This document shows, in pieces, positions 1 to 6,854 of a stretch of 6,992 nucleotides of DNA (positions are counted from its first letter, which is position 1; every line of letters begins with the position of its first letter). Made by a program: the position numbers and the translations under genes. The notes beneath the pieces are model-generated. The model was not told the DNA's origin and did not search any database. It saw only the letters and a program-made list of their open reading frames with translations. Source of the stretch: an uncultured Thiotrichaceae bacterium (GTDB taxonomy: Bacteria > Pseudomonadota > Gammaproteobacteria > Thiotrichales > Thiotrichaceae); the NCBI GenBank assembly GCA_902727945.1, contig CACVAV010000149.1, forward strand, positions 1 to 6,992. The letters run 5' to 3'.

Positions 1-5
1 AGACT

Positions 6-194
6 TTACCGGCCTTTCCACACCGGATAACGCTTTTCTGCAAAGGCTTTAAAGCCCTCTATATTATCTTCATTGTCATACAATTTATCGACGCTGGCGA
101 ACTGACGTTTAGTCACCCAATTCATCCCCTCCTGAGACTTCATTGCCTCCGCTTCCCGCACCACTTCTTTAATCGCCGGATGAATGTTCCTCTT
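6..194 (-). pseudogene. Enoyl-CoA hydratase/isomerase (crotonase family) 3' remnant
   Basis: Read on the minus strand, this frame ends at a TAA at 8-6. Its last residues are EGFKAFAEKRYPVWKGR, the terminal 'EG..AF.EKR.P.W' signature of crotonase-family enoyl-CoA hydratases and isomerases. Before that comes a helical stretch, KEVVREAEAMKSQEGMNW, typical of the C-terminal helices that complete the active site in the family trimer. The whole N-terminal part is absent: the frame closes at a TGA at 236-234, the crotonase-like character fades near 190, and I saw no crotonase segments in the other minus frames further right. An intact member has roughly 260 residues; only about 60 remain here. An internal ATG (143-141) has a GGAG about 5 nt before it but would give only a 45-residue fragment without the oxyanion-hole residues. 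I infer a decayed or truncated gene. The family call rests on the C-terminal motif alone. Confidence 0.6.
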
Positions 195-198
195 GAGG

Positions 199-224
199 GA
201 CGCACGACACAGAAAAAGTGCGTC
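199..224. repeat. 7-bp perfect inverted repeat at the junction of two gene remnants
   Basis: GACGCAC (199-205) is repeated inverted as GTGCGTC (218-224) around a 12-nt loop. There is no T tract on either side, so it does not look like an intrinsic terminator. It lies between the broken 5' edge of the crotonase fragment and the start of the next open frame. It may mark a rearrangement breakpoint, or be a palindromic remnant of a mobile or repetitive element. Confidence 0.4.
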
Positions 225-228
225 ATAA

Positions 229-468
229 GTTCTTCACACAATCAGTAAGAACGAGCCCAACATTTTTTGTAAAAAAGCTAACCCTATACCGAACCAGCTC
301 TGCAACTCTGCTCTGCAAGCATTACAAGTCGCTGATGTTATTGCTAATACCTATCATCTGCGCCAGGATTTATTCAAAGAAGTGGTCGCGGCTTTCATCA
401 CGTCGTTCATTCCTGACAAAGAACATCTCAATCACAATTTAGGAGCACAGTCAATGCGTAAGTCCTAA
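229..468 (+). pseudogene. Unrecognised open frame without a start, probable 3' gene remnant
   Basis: A plus-strand frame is open from just after a TAA at 226-228 to a TAA at 466-468 (79 codons), with no ATG, GTG or TTG before an ATG at 454. Its middle reads like real protein: an amphipathic run SALQALQVADVIANTYHLRQ followed by DLFKEVVAAFITSFIPDKEH, rich in alternating hydrophobic and charged residues and predicted helical by eye. I do not recognise the family. With no start codon and no ribosome binding site at its left end, the simplest reading is the C-terminal tail of a gene whose front was lost, mirroring the crotonase fragment next to it. A frame overlapping it from a GTG at 218 is low-complexity and less protein-like, so I prefer this one. 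It could also be chance coding potential. Confidence 0.35.
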
Positions 469-470
469 AT
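437..470. repeat. 8-bp inverted repeat enclosing a Shine-Dalgarno/ATG pair
   Basis: ATTTAGGA (437-444) is repeated inverted as TCCTAAAT (463-470), loop 18 nt. The left arm overlaps an AGGAG (441-445) lying 8 nt before an ATG at 454-456. That ATG opens a four-codon reading frame, MRKS, ending at 466-468. If transcribed, the hairpin would hide the ribosome binding site. It may be a relic of a former translation start or a chance palindrome; no function can be assigned. Confidence 0.4.
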
Positions 471-549
471 GAGGATTATTTTGTAAGGCCCTGTTTTCAT
501 TTGATGGTTGTGCTGAACAGAATGTTTCGTAATGTGAGATGATGTAAGA

Positions 550-575
550 CGAAAATAGTTTTTCAACAATTTTCG
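550..575 (+). promoter_or_regulatory. Inverted repeat in the leader of the FadL-type porin gene
   Basis: CGAAAAT (550-556) and ATTTTCG (569-575) form a perfect 7-bp inverted repeat. A further GTT (558-560) can pair with AAC (565-567) inside. It ends 19 nt before the porin's GGAGG. It could be an operator for a transcription factor or an mRNA hairpin; it resembles neither the E. coli FadR site nor a terminator. I see no convincing -35/-10 promoter in 469-600. Confidence 0.35.
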
Positions 576-607
576 CATAACCACACAATTAAACCGGAGG
601 ATTTAAT

Positions 608-2068
608 ATGTACAAAACGGGTAGGCTTACAGCCTTAGCATCATTGGTAACATTGGCTTTGTCATCATCAGAAGCCCTCGCCACAAACGGCTATGCATCA
701 CATGGTTTTGGTACCACCCAGAAAGCAATGGGTGGAACTGCGGTAGCAGGCAACGATAACGCTATGAATATAGCTACTAACCCGGCATCAATGGCCTTTG
801 GAGAAAATAACTGGACAGTAGGCGTAGATATATTCAAACCTGACAGAAGCTCCAGTCACCCCGGCAATCCCGGACTGGCTCCCGCTCAACCTGGTGCAAA
901 CCCGGATTCCCTCGGTTTTGGGGGCTTTCCTGCTATTGCCGGAGAAAATTTTGATGCTAATGGTGACGAAGTTTTCCCTATTCCGGAATTTGGCTACCAA
1001 AGGCAATTAAAGGACGGATACTCATTCGGTATTGCCGCTTATGGTAATGGCGGCATGAATGCAACGTATAGTCAGTCCATTTTTGGCCCCCGTACTGATC
1101 AAGCGGGTGCACCCATAAACCCTGATGGCTCTCCCACAGGCCCTGATACAGGGATCGACTTTGCTCAACTCCTCATTTCTCCCGGCGTATCCATAAAGCT
1201 CAATGAGCATCATGCCTTTGGTGCTTCGCTTAACCTGGCTTACCAGCGAATAGAAATAACCGGCGTGGGCGGGTTTGCTCCTTTTAGCAGCAATGCAACT
1301 AACTTATCCGATCGCGGCTACGATAACTCTACCGGAGCCGGAGTGACTGTAGGCTGGCAGGGTCAGATAACGCCAACAATCAAAGCAGGCCTGGCTTACC
1401 GCAGCAAAACCAGGATGAGTGAATTTGATAAATACAGTGGGTTACTGGCGGAACAAGGTGATTTTGATATTCCCAGCATGATTACAGCAGGGCTTTCAAT
1501 ACAGGCAACACCTAAAACGACCATCGCCATTGATGTAGCAAGAATTAACTATACCGATGTGAAAGCCATATCAAATGACAACAATACCGCAACGCTACAG
1601 CAGCAACTGGTGGGACAGGCTACAGGGCAAATTGCTCCCGGAACCGCCTTACAGGGGCCATTGCTGGGTGATGATAATGGTGCCGGTTTTGGCTGGGAAG
1701 ACCAGAATGTCTTTAAGATTGGCATCAAACATCAGCTTAATGACAAGATTACACTGATGGGGGGATACAACCACGGAAGCAGCCCCATCGGAGATGATCA
1801 GACAGCCTTTAATATTTTAGCTCCGGCCACCGTTGAAGATCACTTAACGCTTGGATTGGAATGGAAACTATCTAATCAATCAAAACTTTCAGCACAATAC
1901 ATGCATGCATTTGAGAATGAAATTACCGGCAACTCATCACAAACCCAGGACGGCCCGGTATCACCAGGGGCCTTTATTCCTGTCGGCCCCCACCCACTGG
2001 CAGCATCACCGGCAAGCATAAAAATGAAACAAGACAGTATCGGAGTTGCTTACACAACAATGTTTTAG
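608..2068 (+). CDS. FadL/OmpP1/TodX-family outer-membrane transport protein
   Basis: This 486-residue outer-membrane beta-barrel most likely admits long-chain fatty acids or other hydrophobic molecules (FadL, TodX and related porins). A signal peptide covers about residues 1-25, with a hydrophobic core and a cleavage site after ALA. The mature protein begins TNGYASHGFGTTQKAMGG, followed by NIATNPASM (54-62): this is the N-terminal plug of the family, with its NPA motif (58-60). VGVDIFKPDR (71-80) matches the family's first strand. The C-terminus SIGVAYTTMF ends in phenylalanine, as expected for a barrel recognised by BamA. It is about 40 residues longer than E. coli FadL (446), with Pro/Gly-rich loops near 82-115 and 440-465 that would face outward. 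The start is fixed by GGAGG at 596-600, 7 nt before the ATG. A hairpin terminator follows, so it is probably transcribed alone. The substrate cannot be read from sequence. Confidence 0.93.
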   Translation: MYKTGRLTALASLVTLALSSSEALATNGYASHGFGTTQKAMGGTAVAGNDNAMNIATNPASMAFGENNWTVGVDIFKPDRSSSHPGNPGLAPAQPGANPDSLGFGGFPAIAGENFDANGDEVFPIPEFGYQRQLKDGYSFGIAAYGNGGMNATYSQSIFGPRTDQAGAPINPDGSPTGPDTGIDFAQLLISPGVSIKLNEHHAFGASLNLAYQRIEITGVGGFAPFSSNATNLSDRGYDNSTGAGVTVGWQGQITPTIKAGLAYRSKTRMSEFDKYSGLLAEQGDFDIPSMITAGLSIQATPKTTIAIDVARINYTDVKAISNDNNTATLQQQLVGQATGQIAPGTALQGPLLGDDNGAGFGWEDQNVFKIGIKHQLNDKITLMGGYNHGSSPIGDDQTAFNILAPATVEDHLTLGLEWKLSNQSKLSAQYMHAFENEITGNSSQTQDGPVSPGAFIPVGPHPLAASPASIKMKQDSIGVAYTTMF

Positions 2069-2088
2069 TCATTCAACGTACTGACCAG

Positions 2089-2120
2089 AAAGACTACGCC
2101 CACTGAGGTGTAGTCTTTTA
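2089..2120 (+). terminator. Intrinsic terminator of the porin gene, in the convergent gap
   Basis: AAAGACTAC (2089-2097) pairs perfectly with GTAGTCTTT (2110-2118) around a 12-nt loop, followed by a T-rich run (TTTTAATTATT from 2116). It sits 20 nt after the porin stop. Because the left arm begins with AAA, the opposite strand also reads a short T run after the stem, so it may also end transcription of the convergent phosphatase gene, but more weakly. Confidence 0.8.
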
Positions 2121-2140
2121 ATTATTAATGACACGTTCAC

Positions 2141-4129
2141 TTAATGCCAATCCCGCTCATACCCCGTGCCAAACTCAATATCCTGGCCATCCACCCACAA
2201 TGCCTCAATAACTTCAGGTTCGCCCTGTTCATCCAACCTGATCCGTCCGATACCGTTACCGTTCAATAAACGCTGATGACGGTAGCGCTTGTTATGCTCT
2301 GCCGGTCGGCGCGGACGAATATTCATGTCACGGCGACGGGTAAACCAGTTTAAGGGCGAATGACTGGCAAACAGCCAACGATTCAAGCGATCAAAAACCC
2401 GCAACAAACTTTCAGGGAAGGTACTTTTGATGCCTGAACTGGTGATCTGCCAGATTTTGGGGGTATCCTCATGATCCCGCAGACGCACATCGTAAGCGAA
2501 GGAATAATGTACATCACCAGACAGAATCACAAAATGTTGCGGCGTTTTCGGGTGGCGGAAAATATTCAGAATAACGTGCGCCGCACCGCGATGTGCCATC
2601 CAGTTTTCAGCATCAACGGTTAAAGCATAACCAAACCAGGTGAAAATACGCTGCACCACCTCAATCAGCTTGACGCCAAAAATCGGCGCGGGCGACACCA
2701 GAATCACCGCCTCCTGACCGATCAATTCCTGTTGCAAATCGCTCAGGGCTTCCCAGTCCATTAAACCGGAAGGCTGGCCTTTTCCTAATTCAGAACGCCA
2801 CCGCTGTGTCCGCGTATCCAGCACCACCAGCCTCGGCTGCGTGTCCAGTGAATAATGCCAGCTTCTGAATTTCAACAAACGATCGACCAGACTATCATGT
2901 GCCTGTTGCGTATCGTGCTCAATCACACACCGCACCTGATCCAATAGGTCTTCCGGAAATTTCTCCGGTTTATTTCCCCAGCCCTGGCACAATAAATAGC
3001 CGATCAGTGCATTACCGATAATGCGCCGTGAAAATGGCTGACCATAGGCACTCTCCTCCCAACCACGGGTTAGGTTCCAGTCATCGGTGACATCATGATC
3101 ATCAAAAATCATATACACCGGCACGTGCGCCAGCGCCCGCTGTACCTTATCCAATCCTTCAACAAACGACTGAATATAAACCAGCTCATCCTGATAACGC
3201 GCTTGTTCCTTAGGTCGCAGTTCAGCATCCGGCACATCATCCAAATCAACATAACGCCACAACACCGGCGACCAGACCAATAAATACATCGCCAGTACTT
3301 CGCCCAGTGTAATCAGGTGATTATCAGCATTCGCAGAGGTAAATATCGGCTTTTGCGCGCCCAGAAAGAAAGTTTCACGCAAGGTTGCACCCGCTTTATC
3401 ATCAGGCAGCAGACTGGTTCGGCCATAAAAATTATGCGCACTGGCGCGTAGCTCTTTACCACAACTACAGTTGTCTAATCCTTCTACAGGGTCATCAGGC
3501 AACCCTAATAACTCAATAAGCTGCTGAATCGCAGACAGTACCGGCCCGCCGACATCATCAGCATAAATCTGATCACCACTCATTATCAGCAAGGCGGGTT
3601 GATCAGCCATCTCAGCATTCGGTTGGCGGGCAGCCGCCAGTGCACCATCCACGCGTAACAACCCATCCGTATCGATGTGATGCGGCTTGCGGCACGAACC
3701 ATGCAAGACATGATCAATCCGCGATTTAATAATGAAATCAGGCCGTTTAGCATCGCCGTACATCAGCTCAGGCTGTGTATCAAACAACCACTGCACAGCG
3801 GTTGTTTCAGATGCCGGATCCGCATCAATGCCAATGTCATAGGTCAGCCATTGATCTTGCGGAAAAGACTGCTCCGGTGACAGCTGCAATAAATGCAGAT
3901 GTGCATGTTGACCCAACTTGACATAGCCGGCATGACCGGCTTCAAAAACTTCCCTCCCCAAACACTGATCTTGTTCATAACAAGTCATTGCAAGTGTTGC
4001 AGCGGTACTGGTCACCAGCCAGACGACTAATTGCCCACTGTCTACATGGCGAACAATCGGCCCGGCAAGGATTAAAGGCAAATCGGAGGCATCTTTTATA
4101 TTCTGTGTGCTGTGTTTTTGTGCTGACAT
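2141..4129 (-). CDS. PhoD-like metallophosphatase (alkaline phosphatase D family)
   Basis: This 662-residue protein belongs to the PhoD-like metallophosphatases, which hydrolyse phosphomono- or diesters with a metal centre. The metal-binding blocks appear in order: GSCRKPH (144-150), SGDQIYADD (184-192), FDDHDVTDDWN (342-352), LDTRTQRW (437-444) and SGDVHYSF (537-544). The first about 130 residues form a separate beta-rich region (LPLILAGPIVRHV onward), as in a subgroup that carries an extra N-terminal domain. There is no signal peptide and no twin-arginine motif, unlike classical secreted PhoD of Bacillus, so a cytoplasmic location is likely. A CSC cluster (221-223) lies in the insert between blocks two and three. 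The start at 4129 has no good ribosome binding site, but the conserved N-terminal domain begins at about residue 18, leaving little room for a later start. It is convergent with the porin and divergent from yebC. Substrate unknown. Confidence 0.88.
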   Translation of the reverse strand: MSAQKHSTQNIKDASDLPLILAGPIVRHVDSGQLVVWLVTSTAATLAMTCYEQDQCLGREVFEAGHAGYVKLGQHAHLHLLQLSPEQSFPQDQWLTYDIGIDADPASETTAVQWLFDTQPELMYGDAKRPDFIIKSRIDHVLHGSCRKPHHIDTDGLLRVDGALAAARQPNAEMADQPALLIMSGDQIYADDVGGPVLSAIQQLIELLGLPDDPVEGLDNCSCGKELRASAHNFYGRTSLLPDDKAGATLRETFFLGAQKPIFTSANADNHLITLGEVLAMYLLVWSPVLWRYVDLDDVPDAELRPKEQARYQDELVYIQSFVEGLDKVQRALAHVPVYMIFDDHDVTDDWNLTRGWEESAYGQPFSRRIIGNALIGYLLCQGWGNKPEKFPEDLLDQVRCVIEHDTQQAHDSLVDRLLKFRSWHYSLDTQPRLVVLDTRTQRWRSELGKGQPSGLMDWEALSDLQQELIGQEAVILVSPAPIFGVKLIEVVQRIFTWFGYALTVDAENWMAHRGAAHVILNIFRHPKTPQHFVILSGDVHYSFAYDVRLRDHEDTPKIWQITSSGIKSTFPESLLRVFDRLNRWLFASHSPLNWFTRRRDMNIRPRRPAEHNKRYRHQRLLNGNGIGRIRLDEQGEPEVIEALWVDGQDIEFGTGYERDWH

Positions 4130-4320
4130 TATTATGACTGTAGTAACTCGGATGAAGGTGAATTAAGAATGATCATCAGCAAGCATACTGACTTCCCCTA
4201 AAAGTAGCCAAACCGGCGGCATAAGCCAAGTGACATTTACTTCAATGATGGATTTAATCTGATAGCGGGATCGAATTCGCAAACAGGGCGCATTTGATCC
4301 AATGATCCGGCACAGGACTG

Positions 4321-4329
4321 TGGTAAACT
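4321..4329 (+). promoter_or_regulatory. Possible extended -10 promoter for yebC-ruvC-ruvA
   Basis: TGGTAAACT fits an extended -10 element (TGn before a TAAACT hexamer) about 34 nt before the yebC ATG. No good -35 lies 17 bp upstream; TTGATC at 4294-4299 is too far away (24 bp). The surrounding 4130-4362 region separates two divergent genes and must hold both promoters; nothing else stands out in it. Confidence 0.3.
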
Positions 4330-4362
4330 ATGTGCCATTTTGTATTTTGGTGAGAGTGAGTT

Positions 4363-5112
4363 ATGGCGGGTCATAGTAAATGGGCAAATATTAAGCACAA
4401 AAAAGCAGCTACTGATAAAAAACGGGCTAAAGTCTGGACCAAAATGATCCGCGAGATCACCGTAGCCGCACGTGAAGGCAAAACCTCTGATCCGTCAGCA
4501 CATCCCCGTCTGCGGTTGGCCGTGGATAAAGCGCTGGGTGCCAATATGACGAAGGATACGATAGACAGAGCCTGTAAGCGTGGCGCGGGTGAGTTAGGCG
4601 GTGAAAACTTTGAAGAGATCCGCTATGAAGGGTATGGCGTAGGTGGCATCGCCGTATTAGTTGATACCGAAACCGACAATATTAACCGTACCGTGTCCGA
4701 AGTGCGGCACGCTTTCACTAAACATGGCGGCAACATGGGCACCAGTGGTTCAGTGGCTTACATGTTCAATAACATTGGTGTGCTGAGTTATGCACCGGGC
4801 GTGGATGAAGATGCGCTGATGGAAGCTGCGCTGGACGCGGGCGCTGATGATGTAGTGAGTGATGATGAAGGTGGCGTTGAAGTACTGACCGCGCCGGATG
4901 TATTTGGTGATGTACAGAATGCCTTGGTTGAAGCTGGCTTTACACCGGATGAGTCTGAAGTCACTATGCGAGCTGACAACCTGACGCTGGTTGATGTCGA
5001 AGCCGCCGAAAAACTGCTGAAGATGATCGACACGCTGGAAGAGCTGGATGATGTGCAGGAAGTCTATACCAATGCCGACATCCCGGATGAAGTACTGGAA
5101 GCCTTAGACTAA
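4363..5112 (+). CDS. yebC: YebC/PmpR family protein (TACO1 family)
   Basis: The 249-residue product matches YebC-type proteins almost end to end (E. coli YebC is 246). The N-terminal hallmark MAGHSKWANIKHKK (1-14) is followed by the helical domain to about residue 75. YEGYGVGGIAVLV (88-100) and NRTVSEVRHAF (108-118) with HGGNMGTSGSVAYMF (121-135) mark the middle domain, and LEELDDVQEVYTN (225-237) lies near the end. The family was long annotated as DNA-binding regulators (PmpR). Its mitochondrial relative TACO1 aids translation, and bacterial members have been implicated in relieving ribosome stalling, so a translational role is plausible. The acidic C-terminal half is typical. A GTGAG-type ribosome binding site lies just before the ATG. 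It heads the operon with ruvC, only 5 bp downstream, the usual arrangement in gammaproteobacteria. Confidence 0.97.
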   Translation: MAGHSKWANIKHKKAATDKKRAKVWTKMIREITVAAREGKTSDPSAHPRLRLAVDKALGANMTKDTIDRACKRGAGELGGENFEEIRYEGYGVGGIAVLVDTETDNINRTVSEVRHAFTKHGGNMGTSGSVAYMFNNIGVLSYAPGVDEDALMEAALDAGADDVVSDDEGGVEVLTAPDVFGDVQNALVEAGFTPDESEVTMRADNLTLVDVEAAEKLLKMIDTLEELDDVQEVYTNADIPDEVLEALD

Positions 5113-5117
5113 CTGCC

Positions 5118-5624
5118 ATGAGCACACGCCGCATTCTGGGCATCGATCCCGGTTCACGCATCACCGGTATCGGGTTAATTGATACGGATGGTCAGCGCAC
5201 ACAACATGTTTATAGTGAGGGGTTGCGTTTAGGTGGCGGCCCGTTACCAGAACGGCTGGGGATGATTTTCAATGGCATCAGCGATATTATCCGCCAATAC
5301 CGTCCGGATGAAATGGGCATAGAGAATGTCTTTTTGTCCAACAACCCCTCCTCTGCTCTCAAGCTGGGGCAGGCACGTGGTGCGGCGATTTGTGCCGGTG
5401 TAGTGTTGCAATTACCGGTACATGAATACAGCGCTAAAGAAATAAAGCAGGCCGTGGTCGGCAAAGGTGCGGCGGATAAAACGCAGGTACAACACATGGT
5501 AAAAATTCTGTTGAACCTGCAAGGTAAGTTACAGGCAGACTCAGCTGATGCACTGGCGGTGGCACTTTGCCATGCACATATCAGCCACCTCAATAATCGT
5601 ATCGCCGGAAGGACTGTTAAATGA
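5118..5624 (+). CDS. ruvC: Holliday junction resolvase RuvC (crossover junction endodeoxyribonuclease)
   Basis: RuvC cuts four-way DNA junctions symmetrically, working with the RuvAB branch-migration complex in recombinational repair. The 168-residue protein (E. coli 173) has the RNase H-like fold signature GIDPGSRITG near the start and all four metal-binding acids: D10, E69 (in MGIENVF), D141 and D144 (in DSADALAVAL). The conserved loop NNPSSALKLGQARGAA (75-90) follows the second acid, and QAVVGKGAADKTQVQHMV (111-128) carries the conserved basic DNA-contacting part. The start lies 5 bp after the yebC stop with no clear Shine-Dalgarno at normal spacing (only GGAAG about 16 nt upstream), so translation probably depends on coupling with yebC. 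Its stop overlaps the ruvA start. Confidence 0.97.
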   Translation: MSTRRILGIDPGSRITGIGLIDTDGQRTQHVYSEGLRLGGGPLPERLGMIFNGISDIIRQYRPDEMGIENVFLSNNPSSALKLGQARGAAICAGVVLQLPVHEYSAKEIKQAVVGKGAADKTQVQHMVKILLNLQGKLQADSADALAVALCHAHISHLNNRIAGRTVK

Positions 5625-6229
5625 TCGGACAACTCCGTGGCAAAATCATCCAAAAACAACCGCCCGAGCTGATGATTGATGTGAGTGGTGTCGGTTATGA
5701 ACTACAGGCATCAATGAATACTTTTTATGAGCTGCCGCTGGATGCTGACGCTGAAGTGACATTGTTCACACATTTTATTGTCCGTGAAGATGCACAGATA
5801 TTGTTTGCTTTCAGTTCAGTTGCAGAGCGTGCTTTGTTCCGCCACCTGTTAAAAGTGAATGGTGTCGGGCCAAAGATGGCGCTGGCCATTGTATCGGGGA
5901 TGACTGAGATTGAGTTCCGGCAGTTTATTCATGCCGGTGATGCAACTGCGTTGAGCCGGATTCCGGGCGTGGGCAAAAAAACGGCGGAGCGACTGATTGT
6001 GGAAATGCGGGATCGATTGCCTAAACCGGATGAGGCAGCCTCAGAAACAACGAGTACCGGTAATACACCTCAGCGTAATTCCCGCTCTGATACTGATGAG
6101 GCTTTGAATGCTTTGTTGGCACTGGGTTATAAACCAGCTCAGGCGAGTAAGATGATTGCGCCGCTGGAGAATAAGGGGTTGTCGGTGGAGGAAATTATTC
6201 GGCAGGCGTTGCGGACCAGTTTGAGTTAA
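5621..6229 (+). CDS. ruvA: Holliday junction branch migration complex subunit RuvA
   Basis: RuvA binds the Holliday junction as a tetramer and loads the RuvB motor to drive branch migration. The 202-residue protein (E. coli 203) shows all three domains. The N-terminal OB fold (about 1-65) includes the acidic pin in VREDAQ (E56, D57) that separates strands. Two helix-hairpin-helix motifs follow: VNGVGPKMALAIV (79-91) and RIPGVGKKTAERLI (113-126). After a flexible linker (about 134-156) comes the C-terminal RuvB-contacting domain (DEALNALLALGY, then GLSVEEIIRQAL). The ATG overlaps the ruvC stop in an ATGA, and GGAAGG (5607-5612) sits 8 nt before it. ruvB, the expected next gene, does not follow within the window; the preserved C-terminal domain implies a RuvB partner is encoded somewhere else in the genome or further downstream. 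Confidence 0.97.
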   Translation: MIGQLRGKIIQKQPPELMIDVSGVGYELQASMNTFYELPLDADAEVTLFTHFIVREDAQILFAFSSVAERALFRHLLKVNGVGPKMALAIVSGMTEIEFRQFIHAGDATALSRIPGVGKKTAERLIVEMRDRLPKPDEAASETTSTGNTPQRNSRSDTDEALNALLALGYKPAQASKMIAPLENKGLSVEEIIRQALRTSLS

Positions 6230-6310
6230 ATCCAACAAAACCTCATCACAGACGGCCAATCGGCTCCGACCGGCTGAATGCTGAATAAAACACAACAAAA
6301 CCCACGCTGA

Positions 6311-6376
6311 CTGACATTTCTGCCACACCTTGTGTCACTCCACACTATTTTTGTCACATCGAAACAACAATTGTCA
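6311..6376 (+). promoter_or_regulatory. Tandem TGTCA boxes, probable upstream activator sites
   Basis: TGTCA occurs at 6333-6337, 6352-6356 and 6372-6376, start-to-start spacing 19 and 20 bp, close to two helical turns, so all lie on one DNA face. An inverted copy (CTGACA) is at 6311-6316, 21 bp before the first. The boxes are about 120-165 bp upstream of a sigma-54 promoter, the usual location of enhancer sites for NtrC-family activators. TGTC-containing tandem sites are known for PilR; a PilR- or PrsR-like regulator is an inference. Confidence 0.5.
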
Positions 6377-6496
6377 GATTATGCCACTGCAACAATTCAA
6401 CTTTGACCACCCATCTCTAAAAATAATCCACTGATACTTACATCAAACCACCTTATATCAACGGTCTATAGAAACATCGTGCCTCCAGAAAAAAGT

Positions 6497-6512
6497 TGGC
6501 ACAGTACCTGCA
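6497..6512 (+). promoter_or_regulatory. Sigma-54 (RpoN) -24/-12 promoter
   Basis: TGGCACAGTACCTGCA matches the consensus TGGCAC-N5-TTGCA: the -24 GG and the -12 GC are present with exactly 10 nt between them, as required. The only departure is C for T just before TGC. An extra T precedes the -24 element (TTGGCAC). Transcription should start near 6522-6524 and run rightward. Such promoters need an ATP-dependent activator bound upstream, which fits the TGTCA boxes. Confidence 0.72.
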
Positions 6513-6768
6513 TTACTATTATCACAAGGACGGCAACAACAATAATAACAAAGGGTTAACGGATTAATAAAAAACTAAGCGTCCAGAGACACTAAAGCGA
6601 ACATACAATAATAACAATAAGTTGTTTGCCCTGTCTCAATGCCTGATACCCCCGATAACGGAGGGGCAGGAAGGTAGCTTGGTAATGCTCAACAGCAAGC
6701 CCTAAGAGGTAGAGATCAGACATCTCGATTATAAAAATAAAACGTCTGACATGCCTCGACTCCTGATA

Positions 6769-6792
6769 CTTCCCCATGGAAACATGGGGGAG
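6769..6792 (+). other. 10-bp hairpin with a GAAA (GNRA) tetraloop
   Basis: CTTCCCCATG (6769-6778) pairs with CATGGGGGAG (6783-6792), one G-U pair included, closing a GAAA loop (6779-6782). A GNRA cap on a long stem is typical of structured RNAs and often docks with a receptor elsewhere. No T tract follows, so it is not a terminator. Confidence 0.6.
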
Positions 6793-6854
6793 ACTTTAAC
6801 CGAAGGGCAAGCTTAGTAAGATCGGGGCGCTAACAATAAAAACCAATATAGCCC

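Noticed and set aside
218..442. 74-residue plus-strand frame starting at GTG 218
   Set aside because: It is low-complexity, rich in Ser, Lys and Leu, has no ribosome binding site and overlaps a more protein-like frame (229-468).
4294..4329. TTGATC and TAAACT as a normal -35/-10 pair for yebC
   Set aside because: The 24-bp spacer is too long for a sigma-70 promoter; only the extended -10 was kept, at low confidence.
5210..5659. 149-residue minus-strand frame opposite ruvC
   Set aside because: It is a shadow of ruvC, which has all catalytic residues in the plus frame.
6251..6278. GC-rich weak hairpin after ruvA as a terminator
   Set aside because: Only three-base pairings (CGG/CCG) form cleanly and no T run follows.
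6592..6777. 61-residue minus-strand frame in the leader region
   Set aside because: There is no recognisable family and no strong ribosome binding site, and its sequence is explained by hairpins and repeats on the other strand.
6751..6816. 21-codon plus-strand frame starting ATG CCT, and a 12-codon one at 6640-6678
   Set aside because: Neither has a Shine-Dalgarno, and both run through hairpin arms; unlikely to be translated genes.
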